Shown in pieces: positions 1-9,096 of a stretch of DNA of 64,000 nucleotides. Below the pieces are notes generated by a model. That model saw only the letters and a list, made by a program, of their open reading frames with translations. It did not search any database and was not told where the DNA came from. The stretch covers positions 2,081,001-2,145,000 of the forward strand of contig NZ_CP115174.1 in NCBI RefSeq assembly GCF_027625475.1. The letters run 5' to 3'. The stretch's first letter is position 1, and each line of letters begins with the position of its first letter. The DNA comes from Sphingomonas abietis. Its GTDB lineage: Bacteria > Pseudomonadota > Alphaproteobacteria > Sphingomonadales > Sphingomonadaceae. The translations under genes were made by a program, and so were the position numbers.

Positions 1-177
1 CGACCCATCGTCGTCTTCTGTCGGCGCTGCGAGGCGGAACGGGAGGCCGATACCAATTTTGCCTGCGTGACGTGTGGAAACTACGGAGTTCGACTCGTGG
101 GTTCGCAGGCTATGTCGGTCGAGAAGATGACATTGCGTAGCAGGGAAAACACGATGGACGAGAGCCATGGCCGCTGA
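1..177 (+). CDS. hypA: HypA, nickel insertion protein for [NiFe]-hydrogenase (C-terminal part)
   Basis: The reading frame is open from base 1 to TGA 175-177, so the N-terminus is missing. The 58 visible residues contain two CxxC pairs (CRRC and CVTC, 11 residues apart), the zinc site of HypA, followed by a short tail. HypA works with HypB to deliver Ni to hydrogenase large subunits. It sits directly before cooF, whose start overlaps its end by 11 bases. This suggests one transcript that comes from hydrogenase genes outside the window. The tail after the second CxxC is somewhat longer than in E. coli HypA. The call rests on the zinc motif plus the hyp context. Confidence 0.8.
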   Translation, partial: RPIVVFCRRCEAEREADTNFACVTCGNYGVRLVGSQAMSVEKMTLRSRENTMDESHGR

Positions 178-745
178 ATCCCAGGCAAGGCGTGAGAATG
201 TCATCATCTATGCCGATCCCGATCGGTGCATGGGGTGTCATTCCTGTGAGATCGCCTGTGCGGTGTCGCACGCGGAAGGGCATGACCTGTTCAGTGCCGT
301 TGCGGCCAGGCTGCCGCTCCAGCCGCGCAACCACGTCGTCAGCGTCGACGGCGTGACCATGCCGTTGCAGTGCCGCCAGTGCGAGGATGCGCCTTGCACG
401 GCGGTCTGTCCTACGGGCGCCTGCCGCCAGACGGACGGGATGGTCGAGATCATCGGTCAGCACTGCATTGGCTGCAAGCTCTGCGCGATGGTCTGCCCGT
501 TTGGTGTCATCACGGTGAAGGCAGAGGTTGCGGCCGATGGAACGGCGCTGACCAACCATGGCATCGCGAAGAAGTGCGATCTTTGCACTGACTGGCGCGC
601 AGAGACCGGGGCCGAGGAGACGGCCTGCGTGCAGTCCTGCCCGACCAAGGCGATCCAACTGGTCGATCTCGATGAGTATCGAAAGGCGCTGCGTGAGGCG
701 CGCGCCCGCGAGCTCGTCGAAGCAACCCGCCACATCCGTCTTTAG
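167..745 (+). CDS. cooF: CooF, four-cluster ferredoxin-like electron carrier of CO dehydrogenase
   Basis: The 192-aa protein carries cysteine groups for four [4Fe-4S] clusters: CMGCHSCEIAC near residue 21, CRQCEDAPC..C..C near 69, CIGCKLCAMVC near 104 and CDLC..C..C near 137-158. This is the layout of CooF/HycB-type polyferredoxins. CooF passes electrons from CooS to the membrane CO-induced hydrogenase. No signal peptide is seen, so it acts at the cytoplasmic face. It overlaps the end of hypA and lies 23 bases before cooS, as in the R. rubrum cooFSCTJ order. HycB- or DmsB-like subunits share this fold, but the neighbour cooS makes CooF the best call. Confidence 0.93.
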   Translation: MAAESQARRENVIIYADPDRCMGCHSCEIACAVSHAEGHDLFSAVAARLPLQPRNHVVSVDGVTMPLQCRQCEDAPCTAVCPTGACRQTDGMVEIIGQHCIGCKLCAMVCPFGVITVKAEVAADGTALTNHGIAKKCDLCTDWRAETGAEETACVQSCPTKAIQLVDLDEYRKALREARARELVEATRHIRL

Positions 746-768
746 AAAACGCGTCCGGAGCATCGATC

Positions 769-2769
769 ATGGCCTGCAACAACTGTTCTGATCCGTCCGC
801 AGATGCCTGTGCGAACCACATGCTCGGCGTGACGAAGGCCGCCGGCATCGCGACCGCTTGGGACCGTTATAAGGCGCAGCAGCCGCAATGTGGGTTCGGT
901 AGCACCGGTCTGTGCTGCCGTATCTGTCTTCAGGGCCCATGCCGGATCGATCCGTTCGGCAATGGCCCGCAATATGGTGTCTGCGGTGCCGATCGCGACA
1001 CGATCGTGGCGCGGCACCTGGTGCGGATGATGGCCGCGGGTACGGCCGCGCACTCGGAGCATGGGCGCCACATCGCACTCGCGCTCTTGCATGTCGGAGA
1101 GCACAAGCTGCACGACTATGCGGTCCATGACGACGAGAAGCTGCATGCGGTAGCGGCGCGACTTGGCGTCGCGACCGAGGGGCGCGAGCAGTCTGATATC
1201 ATCCACGAGCTGGCCGAGGTGACCCTGGGCGACTACCAGAACCAGGATTACGACAAGCCCTGCCACTGGATATCCTCCTCGCTGCCGGCGCCGCGCCTGA
1301 AGAAGTTAAGCGACCTCGGTCTGTTGCCACACAATATCGATGCCATGGTTGCCCAGTCCATGTCGCGCACGCACATGGGATGTGACGCGGAACCGGAGAA
1401 TCTGATCCTTGGCGGACTGCGCGTGGCGCTGGCCGACCTCAACGGCGAAATGCTCGCGACCGAGTTGTCCGACGTGCTGTTCGGTACGCCCAAGCCGGTC
1501 GCAAGCGTCGCCAATCTCGGCGTACTCAAACGCAACGCTGTGAACGTCGCGGTCAATGGGCATAATCCGCTGCTCAGCGAGATCATCTGCAACGTCGCGG
1601 CCGATCTGCATGACGAGGCAGTGGCGGCGGGCGCGCCCGAAGGCATCAACATCGTCGGCGTCTGCTGCACCGGCAACGAATTGATGATGCGCCACGGCGT
1701 ACCGCTGGCCACGAATTATCTGTCCCAGGAACTTCCGATCGCGACGGGCGCGCTCGAGGCGATGATCGTGGACGTTCAGTGTGTCATGCCATCGCTGCCG
1801 CGGATTGCCGCCTGCTTTCATACCAAGATCATCACCACCGACAATCAGAACAAGATCACCGGCGCGACGCATATCGAGTTCGAGGAGGAGAGAGCGAGCG
1901 AGATCGCGCGTCAGATTCTCCGCGTCGCAATCGACAACTTCAAGCGCCGCGATCCCAAGCGCATCGACATCCCGGACGAAAAGCAGGAGGCGATCGTCGG
2001 CTTCAGCACGGAAGGGATCGTCGCCGCGCTGGCAACGGTGGATGCCGCGGACCCGCTGAAGCCGATGGTCGACAATATTGTCAGCGGCGCGATCCAGGGC
2101 GTCGTGCTCTTCGCGGGCTGCAACAACGCCAAGATCCAGCAGGATCATAATTATCTGACGATGGCGAAATCGTTAGCTAAGCGGAACGTTCTCGTGGTCG
2201 CCACCGGCTGCGCATCGGGCGCCTTCGCCAAGGGCGGCATGATGACGAGCGCGGCGACAGACCAATATTGCGGCGAGGGTCTGCGTGGCGTGTTGACGGC
2301 GATCGGAGAGGCGGCGGGGCTGGGCGGCCCACTGCCGCCGGTGCTGCACATGGGGGCCTGTGTCGACAACAGCCGTGCCGTCGCGCTGGTAACGGCGCTC
2401 GCCAACAAGCTTGGCGTCGACATCTCGGACCTACCGGTTGTCGCCAGCGCGCCCGAAGCGATGTCCGAAAAGGCGATGGCGATCGGCACCTGGTCGGTAG
2501 CGATCGGCCTGCCGACCCATCTTGGCACGGTGCCGCCCGTCGTCGGCTCCGACGTGGTGACCGGCCTCATCACCGATGCGGCCAAGGCGCAGCTCGGTGG
2601 CTATTTCATCGTCGAGCCCGATCCGGAAAAAGCGGCGGACAGTCTGTTCGATGCCATTCAGGAACGGCGCGCGGGCCTTGGGCTCTCGACTGCGCCGCGC
2701 CGCCCGGCATTGTCGCCGACGTACCGCTTCGCCCCGTCGCGGCCCGCACCCGCCCTGCTGCCGTCATGA
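769..2769 (+). CDS. cooS: CooS, anaerobic Ni-Fe carbon monoxide dehydrogenase
   Basis: The 666-aa enzyme oxidises CO with water to CO2, two protons and two electrons. All known ligands are present: Cys41 and Cys49 (D cluster); Cys50, 53, 58 and 72 (B cluster); and His265, Cys300, Cys338, Cys451, Cys481 and Cys531 (Ni-Fe-S C cluster). The C-cluster residues fall exactly at the R. rubrum CooS numbers. The proton-channel His95/98/101 and Lys568 in SEKAM are also present, so the protein should be active. The C-terminus carries about 25 extra Pro/Ala/Arg-rich residues. The stop overlaps the cooC start (ATGA). No acetyl-CoA synthase subunit is visible, which points to energy conservation rather than carbon fixation. 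Confidence 0.97.
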   Translation: MACNNCSDPSADACANHMLGVTKAAGIATAWDRYKAQQPQCGFGSTGLCCRICLQGPCRIDPFGNGPQYGVCGADRDTIVARHLVRMMAAGTAAHSEHGRHIALALLHVGEHKLHDYAVHDDEKLHAVAARLGVATEGREQSDIIHELAEVTLGDYQNQDYDKPCHWISSSLPAPRLKKLSDLGLLPHNIDAMVAQSMSRTHMGCDAEPENLILGGLRVALADLNGEMLATELSDVLFGTPKPVASVANLGVLKRNAVNVAVNGHNPLLSEIICNVAADLHDEAVAAGAPEGINIVGVCCTGNELMMRHGVPLATNYLSQELPIATGALEAMIVDVQCVMPSLPRIAACFHTKIITTDNQNKITGATHIEFEEERASEIARQILRVAIDNFKRRDPKRIDIPDEKQEAIVGFSTEGIVAALATVDAADPLKPMVDNIVSGAIQGVVLFAGCNNAKIQQDHNYLTMAKSLAKRNVLVVATGCASGAFAKGGMMTSAATDQYCGEGLRGVLTAIGEAAGLGGPLPPVLHMGACVDNSRAVALVTALANKLGVDISDLPVVASAPEAMSEKAMAIGTWSVAIGLPTHLGTVPPVVGSDVVTGLITDAAKAQLGGYFIVEPDPEKAADSLFDAIQERRAGLGLSTAPRRPALSPTYRFAPSRPAPALLPS

Positions 2770-3569
2770 AGGTCGCGGTCTCCGGCAAGGGTGGAGTGGG
2801 CAAGTCGACGATCGTCGGCATGCTGGCCCGCGCCCTGAACGACGATGGCTGGAAGGTGATGGCCATCGATGCGGATCCGGACGCGAACCTGGCCTCGGCG
2901 ATCGGCATACCCGCTGATCGGATGACGGAGCTGAAGCCGATCTCGGCGATGACGGAACTCGCGCTGGAGCGTACGGGCGCGACGCCCGGTTCGGGCAGTT
3001 TCTTCATTCTCAATCCAAAGGTGGATGACATTCCCGATCGCTTCTCGGTCGAGCACGAAGGCATCAAGCTGCTGGCGATGGGAACGGTCGATCATGCCGG
3101 AGCGGGCTGTGTGTGTCCGGAGCATGCCCTGGTCCGGACGCTGATGCGGCACATCCTCACCCGTCGCCGCGAGGCTGTACTGCTCGACATGGAAGCCGGT
3201 ATCGAGCATTTCGGGCGCGGCACGGTCGAGGCCGTTGATCTTCTCGTCATCGTCGTGGAGCCCGGTATGCGCAGTTTCCAGACCGGCGCGCAGATCGAGC
3301 GCCTGGCCGCGGAACTGGGCATCAAGCGGGTCTGCTACGTTGCCAACAAGGTGGCGTCTGCCGAAGACGAGGCGTTCGTTCGCACACAGGCGGGCGACAA
3401 GGATCTACTGCTGGTGGCGCCATTCGATCAGGACATCCAGGCTGCGGATCAAGCAGGCGAGTCCTGCTACGATCGAAGCGAGGCTTTCCGCGTGCGTGCG
3501 CACGGCTTTGCCAAGGAAGTGGTGCGCAGGGTTGTTGGACAAAAGGAAGTGAACGATGTGCTTGGGTAA
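2766..3569 (+). CDS. cooC: CooC, Ni-insertion ATPase for CO dehydrogenase
   Basis: This 267-aa MinD/ArsA-type P-loop ATPase starts MKVAVSGKGGVGKST, a deviant Walker A with the signature Lys. A CVC motif near residue 113-115 matches the CxC pair that binds Zn or Ni between two CooC monomers. CooC uses ATP to load Ni into the C cluster of CooS. The start at 2766 overlaps the cooS stop. The frame remains open far upstream, but that part is only the shadow of cooS. The 3' end overlaps cooT by 14 bases. Confidence 0.95.
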   Translation: MKVAVSGKGGVGKSTIVGMLARALNDDGWKVMAIDADPDANLASAIGIPADRMTELKPISAMTELALERTGATPGSGSFFILNPKVDDIPDRFSVEHEGIKLLAMGTVDHAGAGCVCPEHALVRTLMRHILTRRREAVLLDMEAGIEHFGRGTVEAVDLLVIVVEPGMRSFQTGAQIERLAAELGIKRVCYVANKVASAEDEAFVRTQAGDKDLLLVAPFDQDIQAADQAGESCYDRSEAFRVRAHGFAKEVVRRVVGQKEVNDVLG

Positions 3570-3759
3570 AATCGTGCTGACGGGCGCAGGAACGGATCGC
3601 CAGGAAATCGGTGATGTCGTCGACATCCGCATGGACGACAACGGCGTCAGCGTATCGACGCTGTTCGGCGAGGAGCATCGCTTCGAGGACGTCGCGATCG
3701 AGCATATCGCGATGCGGTCCGGGGTGACCGTGTCGCTCGTCGCGCGGGTGGCGGCATGA
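3556..3759 (+). CDS. cooT: CooT, small nickel-binding CODH maturation protein
   Basis: The 67-aa protein begins MCLGKIVLT and shares the compact HypC/CooT barrel. In R. rubrum CooT the second-position Cys binds one Ni per dimer, and Cys2 is present here. The region TLFGEEHRFEDVAIEHI also resembles CooT rather than HypC; the true hypC is further down at 7751. It overlaps cooC by 14 bases and cooJ by 4 (ATGA), keeping the cooC-T-J order known from R. rubrum. Confidence 0.85.
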   Translation: MCLGKIVLTGAGTDRQEIGDVVDIRMDDNGVSVSTLFGEEHRFEDVAIEHIAMRSGVTVSLVARVAA

Positions 3760-4064
3760 CGATTGGCGAGGACGAACGCGCACTACAGCGCTTCACGGTG
3801 ATGGTAGAGCATCTGCTCGATCACACCAGGAGCCACGCAATGGAGCTGGAGGGCGGACGGGCGCTATTCGGCCCTGACTCGCCGGCACTGCCCTTGCTCG
3901 ACAAGGCCCTTGCCGAACTCGGCACCGCTCACGCCTCGCTGGAGGCGCTACTGGGTCATGTCGATGGCGGCCGGACAGCAGGCGATGGTCACCGACTCGC
4001 GCATGGCCATGCACATGATCATAGTCACGAACATGGCAATGGCCATACGCACCCGCATTCCTGA
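3756..4064 (+). CDS. cooJ: CooJ-like histidine-rich nickel-binding protein
   Basis: The 102-aa protein has a helical N-terminal part (about residues 1-68) and a C-terminal tail with eleven His among its last 24 residues (HGHAHDHSHEHGNGHTHPHS at the end). CooJ of R. rubrum has the same design and position and buffers Ni for CODH activation. Sequence identity in the N-terminal half cannot be judged by eye, so the call rests on architecture and gene order. Its start overlaps the cooT stop. The next gene begins 22 bases downstream. Confidence 0.75.
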   Translation: MTIGEDERALQRFTVMVEHLLDHTRSHAMELEGGRALFGPDSPALPLLDKALAELGTAHASLEALLGHVDGGRTAGDGHRLAHGHAHDHSHEHGNGHTHPHS

Positions 4065-4086
4065 CGGCTCACCGGAGTCGGTCCCT

Positions 4087-5673
4087 GTGAGGATTTGCGG
4101 TGCCGGTCTCGGCCATGATGCGGCGGTCGCACTGATTGAAGACGGGCGGCTGGTCTTCAGTGTCGAATTGGAGAAGCTTGGCAATCGGGAGCGCTTCGCA
4201 CGGGCTGTCGATGAGCCGGGCTTCATCGCGGGCATACTGACCGATTTTGGCTATTGCCCCGAGGATATCGACATTCTCTCCGTCGATGGCAGCGATGCCG
4301 GGTTGGCCGAAGCATGGGGGCCATATCCCATGCCGGCGATCATCGAACGGCCCGGGCACACCCTAGCCAACATCGCCGCGGCCTGGTCTGCCAGTCCGTT
4401 CGCGCAGCGGCGCGAGGCGGCTCATATCCTGGTTTGGGATGGATCGGGCCTGCCCGAACTGCATCATCTCGATCCGGCTACCCAAACGATCCGGCATCTC
4501 GGTGCGATCGGCAGGCTTCCCGGGCGAGCCTATGCCGCCGCCGGGCAATATTTCGCAGCCTTCGAAATGGCGGCAGCGGGATCGCAAGAGAGGCTGGACG
4601 TCGCCGGGAAGCTGATGGCCTTCGTCGGGCTTGGCACGGCCGATCCCCATCTTGTCGATATGATCGAGCAATGCTGCATCGACGCCTTCCATAGGCCTTC
4701 GCCGCATGCGTCGGATGCAGACCGCCTCGAGGGCATGTTCGAAAGCATCGCGATGCGATCGGCCGGAGTGTCCGGAGAAGATATTCTCGCCGCCTTTCAC
4801 CTGTTCGTGGAGCATAGCCTCACCAGAGGTCTGCGCCGGCTGCTTGGGCCATCTTCGAGACGCAACCTTTGCATAGCTGGCGGCTGCGGTCTCAACATCA
4901 AGTGGAACAGCGCCATCCGCGCCTCGGGCCTCTTCCAGCATGTCTGGGTGCCGCCCTTTCCGAACAACAGCGGCGCCGCGATCGGCGCTGCCGCTGCGGC
5001 GTTCCTTGAGCATGTGGGCTTCCGCGCCATCGACTGGTCGGTCTATAGCGGACCGTCCTTGCCGGACGCGCAAGGGGCGCTGATGCCGGGTTGGCGATCC
5101 CGGCCTTGCGAGGCGCCGGAACTGGCAAGGCTGCTGGCCGAGGGCGCGATCGTCGCGCTTCTGGACGGACGTGCCGAAATCGGGCCACGCGCGCTGGGGC
5201 ATCGCAGCATCGTCGCGGCGCCTTTTCCCCTGTCGATGCGGGACAGGCTGAACGGCATCAAGCGCCGCGAGCCCTATCGCCCGATTGCGCCCGTCTGCAT
5301 CCTCGATCGCGCAGCGGAGGTTTTCGATCCGGGAATGGAAGATTCCTACATGTTGTTCGAGCAGCGTGTGCGGCCGGAATGGCGCGGACGCATTCCCGCG
5401 GTCGTGCATATCGATGGCACGGCCCGCGTGCAGACGGTAGAACGCACCGCGCCGTCGATGATCGCGCGGCTTCTTATCGCCTATGAGGAACAGACCGGCA
5501 TTCCCATATTGTGCAACACCAGCGCCAATCGCCCGGGCCGCGGGTTCTTTCCTGACCTCCAGTCTGTGCTGGACTGGGGAGAGGTGGACCATGTCTGGTA
5601 TGATGGTAGGCTTTTCGAGCGCGACCGTACGCCGGGCGGGCTGGATTCGCATGCGCTCGCCGCCGTCGCCTGA
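4087..5673 (+). CDS. NodU/TobZ-family carbamoyltransferase inside the hyp operon
   Basis: From GTG 4087 (GGAG about 11 bases upstream) the product is 528 aa; the longer open frame from 3910 overlaps cooJ and is unlikely. The N-terminal half is Kae1/HypF-like ([13 protein letters not shown] at 118, GGCGLN near 268). The C-terminal half is the YrdC-like domain of O-carbamoyltransferases ([11 protein letters not shown] near 364, [21 protein letters not shown] near 474). This family makes carbamoyl-adenylate from carbamoyl phosphate and ATP. In the Kae1 metal site the HxxxH is H91-T-L-A-N95, and the distal Asp is Asn294 (PNNSG), so two of four usual ligands are Asn. The position between cooJ and hypB suggests a part in making the hydrogenase cyanide ligands. 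Another acceptor cannot be excluded. Confidence 0.85.
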   Translation: MRICGAGLGHDAAVALIEDGRLVFSVELEKLGNRERFARAVDEPGFIAGILTDFGYCPEDIDILSVDGSDAGLAEAWGPYPMPAIIERPGHTLANIAAAWSASPFAQRREAAHILVWDGSGLPELHHLDPATQTIRHLGAIGRLPGRAYAAAGQYFAAFEMAAAGSQERLDVAGKLMAFVGLGTADPHLVDMIEQCCIDAFHRPSPHASDADRLEGMFESIAMRSAGVSGEDILAAFHLFVEHSLTRGLRRLLGPSSRRNLCIAGGCGLNIKWNSAIRASGLFQHVWVPPFPNNSGAAIGAAAAAFLEHVGFRAIDWSVYSGPSLPDAQGALMPGWRSRPCEAPELARLLAEGAIVALLDGRAEIGPRALGHRSIVAAPFPLSMRDRLNGIKRREPYRPIAPVCILDRAAEVFDPGMEDSYMLFEQRVRPEWRGRIPAVVHIDGTARVQTVERTAPSMIARLLIAYEEQTGIPILCNTSANRPGRGFFPDLQSVLDWGEVDHVWYDGRLFERDRTPGGLDSHALAAVA

Positions 5674-5699
5674 TCGCCGGCGCCGAAAGGAGATCAACG

Positions 5700-6593
5700 A
5701 TGTGTAGCGTTTGCGGATGCGGACAGGAGCGAATTGCGGGCGAGCCTCACAGCCACCCCCATCTTTCCACGCATGCCGATCATGATCATGCGGTGATCGA
5801 CGACGACCATGCCGCGCTCCACGCCGCAGGCGTTCCGCATGTCCACTCGCACGATCATGTCGAGATCAAAGCGGGTGTTCTCGATTATGGCGCGGGCCAT
5901 GCCGGTGTGGCCGTACCCGGCCTGCCGCAGGAGCGGGTGGTGGCGATCGAGCAGGCCGTGCTGGGGCATAATGACGCGCTTGCGGAGCGCAACCGGCAGG
6001 CGTTCGCAGCCGACGATCTGCTGGTTCTGAACCTTCTGTCCAGCCCCGGATCGGGCAAGACGACCCTGTTGTGCGAAACCGTTCGCGCGATGCGGGGGCG
6101 GGCGCCGGTCGCGGTCATCGAGGGCGATCAGCAGACCAGCTTCGATGCCGATCGCATCCGTGCGGCGGGCGCACCCTCCGTCCAGATCAACACCGGCAAG
6201 GGATGCCATCTCGATGCGGCCATGGTGGCGCGCGCGGTCGAGACGCTGGCGCCCGCGCGGGGCAGCATCCTGTTCGTGGAGAATGTCGGCAACCTCGTCT
6301 GCCCGGCGGCCTTCGATCTGGGCGAGGCGGCCAAGGTGGTCATCCTCTCCGTCACCGAAGGCGAGGACAAGCCGCTCAAATATCCGGACATGTTCGCGGC
6401 CGCCGATCTCCTGCTGCTCAACAAGATCGATCTTTCCCCTCATGTCGATTTCGATGAAGAGCGCTGCCTCGAACTGGCGCATCGGGTCAATCCGTCGCTT
6501 CCCGTTCTCCGGCTTTCCGCGCGGACCGGCGATGGCATGGACGCCTGGCTCGATTGGATCGGCGCGCGCCAGCGGGAACGGGCCACGGCATGA
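5700..6593 (+). CDS. hypB: HypB, nickel-binding GTPase for [NiFe]-hydrogenase maturation
   Basis: The 297-aa protein opens MCSVCGCG, the high-affinity CxxCGC nickel site, followed by a His/Asp-rich stretch to about residue 53 that can store Ni. The GTPase core has the P-loop SSPGSGKTT near residue 113, a metal-binding Cys-His in GKGCHLD, and NKID for guanine specificity. A strong AAAGGAG site precedes the ATG. The stop overlaps the hypF start (ATGA). With HypA it loads Ni into the hydrogenase precursor. The His-rich part is longer than in E. coli, and with CooJ this gives the operon two Ni-storage proteins. Confidence 0.96.
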   Translation: MCSVCGCGQERIAGEPHSHPHLSTHADHDHAVIDDDHAALHAAGVPHVHSHDHVEIKAGVLDYGAGHAGVAVPGLPQERVVAIEQAVLGHNDALAERNRQAFAADDLLVLNLLSSPGSGKTTLLCETVRAMRGRAPVAVIEGDQQTSFDADRIRAAGAPSVQINTGKGCHLDAAMVARAVETLAPARGSILFVENVGNLVCPAAFDLGEAAKVVILSVTEGEDKPLKYPDMFAAADLLLLNKIDLSPHVDFDEERCLELAHRVNPSLPVLRLSARTGDGMDAWLDWIGARQRERATA

Positions 6594-7720
6594 TCGCGGC
6601 TTTGCCTCGGGCCGCTCGTATCGAGGGGGACGCGCAGCCGCTGGTGCTGCCGCTTCCCAAACGGTTTCCCGTCGTGCTCGGCCTTGGTGCCTTCCTGAAA
6701 AATACGACCACACTCATCGATGGCGATCAGGCCTATGTCAGCCGGGATGCCGGCCATACCGACAGCGTGGGCAGCATCGTCGCCATGGGGGATCGCATGG
6801 AGCGTTTTCTTGAGCAGGCTTCCGGCCCGCCGGCGGCGATCGCGCACGATCTGCATCCTGATTTTCCGTCTACCCGGCTGGCGCTCCGGCTGGCATCGGA
6901 AAGGGGTATCCCGGCGTTGCCAGTGCAGCATCATCACGCCCATGTCGCGGCCGTTGCCGCCGAGCATGGGGTGACGGGTGCGCTGCTGGGCCTGGCGTTC
7001 GATGGGTTCGGGCTGGGGCCTGCGCGGGAGGCATGGGGCGGCGAACTGCTGCTGTGCGGACGTGGGGACTGCCGGCGGCTGGGCGCGCTGGTGCCGCTGT
7101 CCCAGCCGGGCGGGGATATCGCCGCGCGCGAGCCATGGCGCATGGGGGCTGCCGCCCTGCAAGCGGTCGGTCGATCCGGCGACATCGCCTCACGCTGGCC
7201 CGATCGTCCCGCTGCGAAGCATTTGTCCGCGATCATGCGCCGGGAGCTCAATAGTCCGCCGACATCATCAGCCGGTCGCCTGTTCGATGCCGCGTGCGGC
7301 CTGCTCGACGTCCATCCCGTCGCGGCGTTTGAAGGGCAGGCGCCGATGGCGCTGGAGGCGCTCGTCGCGGCTCCCGAAGTGCTGCCGGGTGGCTGGCGGA
7401 TCACCGACGGACAACTCGACTTTCGCCCGTTACTCGCCGTTCTGGCGGATCTGGGCGATCCCGCGCGTGGCGCGGACCTGTTCCACGGCACGCTGGCGGC
7501 GGGCGTGGCCGACTGGGTGGTGCGGCATGTCGACGAGATGGTCCTCCCGCCGCTCGAAATCGCCTTTTCGGGCGGCTGCTTCTACAATCGGGTGTTTTCG
7601 GCGGATCTCGCCGACCGGCTGGGCGAGGCGGGGCTTCGCGTCTTGCGCCCCGAACGGCTGGGCCCGGGTGACGCTGCGATCAGTCTCGGTCAGGCCTATG
7701 TTGCGGCGCTTTCGCTGTGA
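6590..7720 (+). CDS. hypF: HypF reduced to the Kae1-like carbamoyltransferase domain
   Basis: From ATG 6590, overlapping the hypB stop, the product is 376 aa, about half the length of full HypF (around 750). It begins at the Kae1-like part ([27 protein letters not shown]) and lacks the acylphosphatase, zinc-finger and YrdC domains. The metal ligands are intact: His114, His118, Asp138 (FDGFG) and Asp361 (GDAAISLGQ). HypF normally moves a carbamoyl group from carbamoyl-adenylate to the C-terminal Cys of HypE. This protein could do only the last transfer. The missing adenylation step may be supplied by the gene at 4087. A short HypF1 is known in Cupriavidus necator. Confidence 0.9.
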   Translation: MIAALPRAARIEGDAQPLVLPLPKRFPVVLGLGAFLKNTTTLIDGDQAYVSRDAGHTDSVGSIVAMGDRMERFLEQASGPPAAIAHDLHPDFPSTRLALRLASERGIPALPVQHHHAHVAAVAAEHGVTGALLGLAFDGFGLGPAREAWGGELLLCGRGDCRRLGALVPLSQPGGDIAAREPWRMGAAALQAVGRSGDIASRWPDRPAAKHLSAIMRRELNSPPTSSAGRLFDAACGLLDVHPVAAFEGQAPMALEALVAAPEVLPGGWRITDGQLDFRPLLAVLADLGDPARGADLFHGTLAAGVADWVVRHVDEMVLPPLEIAFSGGCFYNRVFSADLADRLGEAGLRVLRPERLGPGDAAISLGQAYVAALSL

Positions 7721-7750
7721 TGCGACGCGCGGCGAAAGGAGAATAAGACG

Positions 7751-7969
7751 ATGTGTCTCGCCGTCCCGGCCGAGGTGATGGAGCTTATGCCAGGGGGCAT
7801 GGCCCGCGTCAGCGTGGGCGGCGCCGAGCAGACGGCGAGCCTGGTCCTCGTGCAGGGAGTGGGGGTGGGAGATTACGTCCTCTTGCACGTTGGTTTCGCG
7901 ATTAGCCGGATCGACATCGCCGAAGCCCATGCAACCATGGACCGGCTTGCCGAACTGGCTGGCCAATGA
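7751..7969 (+). CDS. hypC: HypC, hydrogenase Fe-ligand assembly chaperone
   Basis: The 72-aa protein begins MCLAVPAEV with the essential Cys2 of HypC and has the family's small beta-barrel pattern (VGDYVLLHVGFAI). It binds HypD and the hydrogenase large subunit while Fe(CN)2CO is assembled. An AAAGGAG site lies just upstream. The stop overlaps the hypD start (ATGA). Confidence 0.95.
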   Translation: MCLAVPAEVMELMPGGMARVSVGGAEQTASLVLVQGVGVGDYVLLHVGFAISRIDIAEAHATMDRLAELAGQ

Positions 7970-9096
7970 ATCTCATCGAACAGTTTCGTGATGGCGGGCT
8001 GGCCCACGCATTGTGCGACGCGATCGCCGCCGCCTGCCGGCCGGATCGTGATTACAGGTTGATGGAGGTTTGCGGCGGGCACACCCATGTCATCGCGCGC
8101 TATAGTCTGGAAGATTTGCTGCCACCGCAGGTCCGGCTGGTGCATGGTCCCGGCTGCCCGGTCTGTGTCCTGCCTGCCGGAAGGATCGACCTCGCCATTG
8201 GCCTCGCCCTCGATCGGGGTGTCATCCTGTGTACCTATGGCGACATGATGCGCGTGCCCGGATCCCACCGGGCCACGCTGACCCGCGCGCGGGCGGCGGG
8301 CGCGGATATCCGCATGGTTCTCTCGACACTCGATGCGCTCCGGATCGCGCACGAAAATCCGGCGCGGGAGGTGGTGTTCCTCGGCATCGGTTTCGAGACG
8401 ACCGCGCCCGCGACGGCGGTGGCCCTGAAGGTGGCAAGGAGCGAAGCGCTGGCGAACTTCAGCGTGCTCAACAACCATCTGCTGACGGCACCCGCTTTGC
8501 GGGCGGTGCTGGGTGAGGGCGATGAGACGACGCTCGACGGGTTGATCGCGCCAGGTCATGTCTCGACGATTATCGGAACCCGGCTCTACGACGAGTTCGC
8601 CGAACGCGGGCAGGGTGTATATGTCGCGGGTTTCGAGCCGCTCGATCTGCTGGAGGCGGTGCTGCTGCTGATACGGCAGATCAACGATCGGGCGCCTCGG
8701 GTAGACAATGGCTATTCGCGCGCCTTGACGGCCGAAGGCAACCCGCGCGCACTCGCCGCTATGGCGGAGACGATGCCTGAGCGCCGGGGGTTCGAATGGC
8801 GTGGTCTGGGTATATTGGCGGACAGCGCCACGCAGATCGGCGAGGATTTTGCCGCCTTCGACGCCGAGCGCCGCTTCGATCTTTGCTACGAACCGGTGCC
8901 CGATCCGAAATCCTGCATCTGCGCCGACATTGTGCGCGGGGCGCGGCGGCCCGAAGCCTGTAAATTGTTCGGCACCGTTTGCACGCCGGATGATCCGATC
9001 GGCCCCTGCATGGTCTCCAGCGAAGGCGCTTGCGCGGCGCAGTGGCGATTTGGCCGTCATCGTCTGGCCCCGACCGCGGGCGCTGTCGCCGCATGA
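7966..9096 (+). CDS. hypD: HypD, [4Fe-4S] scaffold for Fe(CN)2CO assembly
   Basis: The 376-aa protein has the three HypD signatures: EVCGGHTH near residue 30, GPGCPVC near residue 60, and GFETTAP near 142. The C-terminal Cys cluster CICADIVRG..C..FG..C...C..C binds the [4Fe-4S] centre. HypD, with HypC, receives the two cyanide ligands from HypE. Length and motifs match the family. It overlaps hypC upstream and hypE downstream by ATGA junctions, so the three should be translated together. Confidence 0.97.
   Translation: MNLIEQFRDGGLAHALCDAIAAACRPDRDYRLMEVCGGHTHVIARYSLEDLLPPQVRLVHGPGCPVCVLPAGRIDLAIGLALDRGVILCTYGDMMRVPGSHRATLTRARAAGADIRMVLSTLDALRIAHENPAREVVFLGIGFETTAPATAVALKVARSEALANFSVLNNHLLTAPALRAVLGEGDETTLDGLIAPGHVSTIIGTRLYDEFAERGQGVYVAGFEPLDLLEAVLLLIRQINDRAPRVDNGYSRALTAEGNPRALAAMAETMPERRGFEWRGLGILADSATQIGEDFAAFDAERRFDLCYEPVPDPKSCICADIVRGARRPEACKLFGTVCTPDDPIGPCMVSSEGACAAQWRFGRHRLAPTAGAVAA

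Noticed and set aside
2268..2765. N-terminal extension of cooC in its open frame
   Set aside because: It overlaps cooS coding sequence and lacks similarity to CooC; the P-loop start MKVAVSGKGG at 2766 is the normal N-terminus.
3556..3759. Second hypC instead of cooT
   Set aside because: Gene order after cooC and the TLFGEEH segment fit CooT better, and a standard hypC exists at 7751.
4363..5697. Long minus-strand open frame opposite the carbamoyltransferase
   Set aside because: It is an antisense shadow of high-GC coding DNA; its translation is Arg/His/Gln-rich without any family motif.
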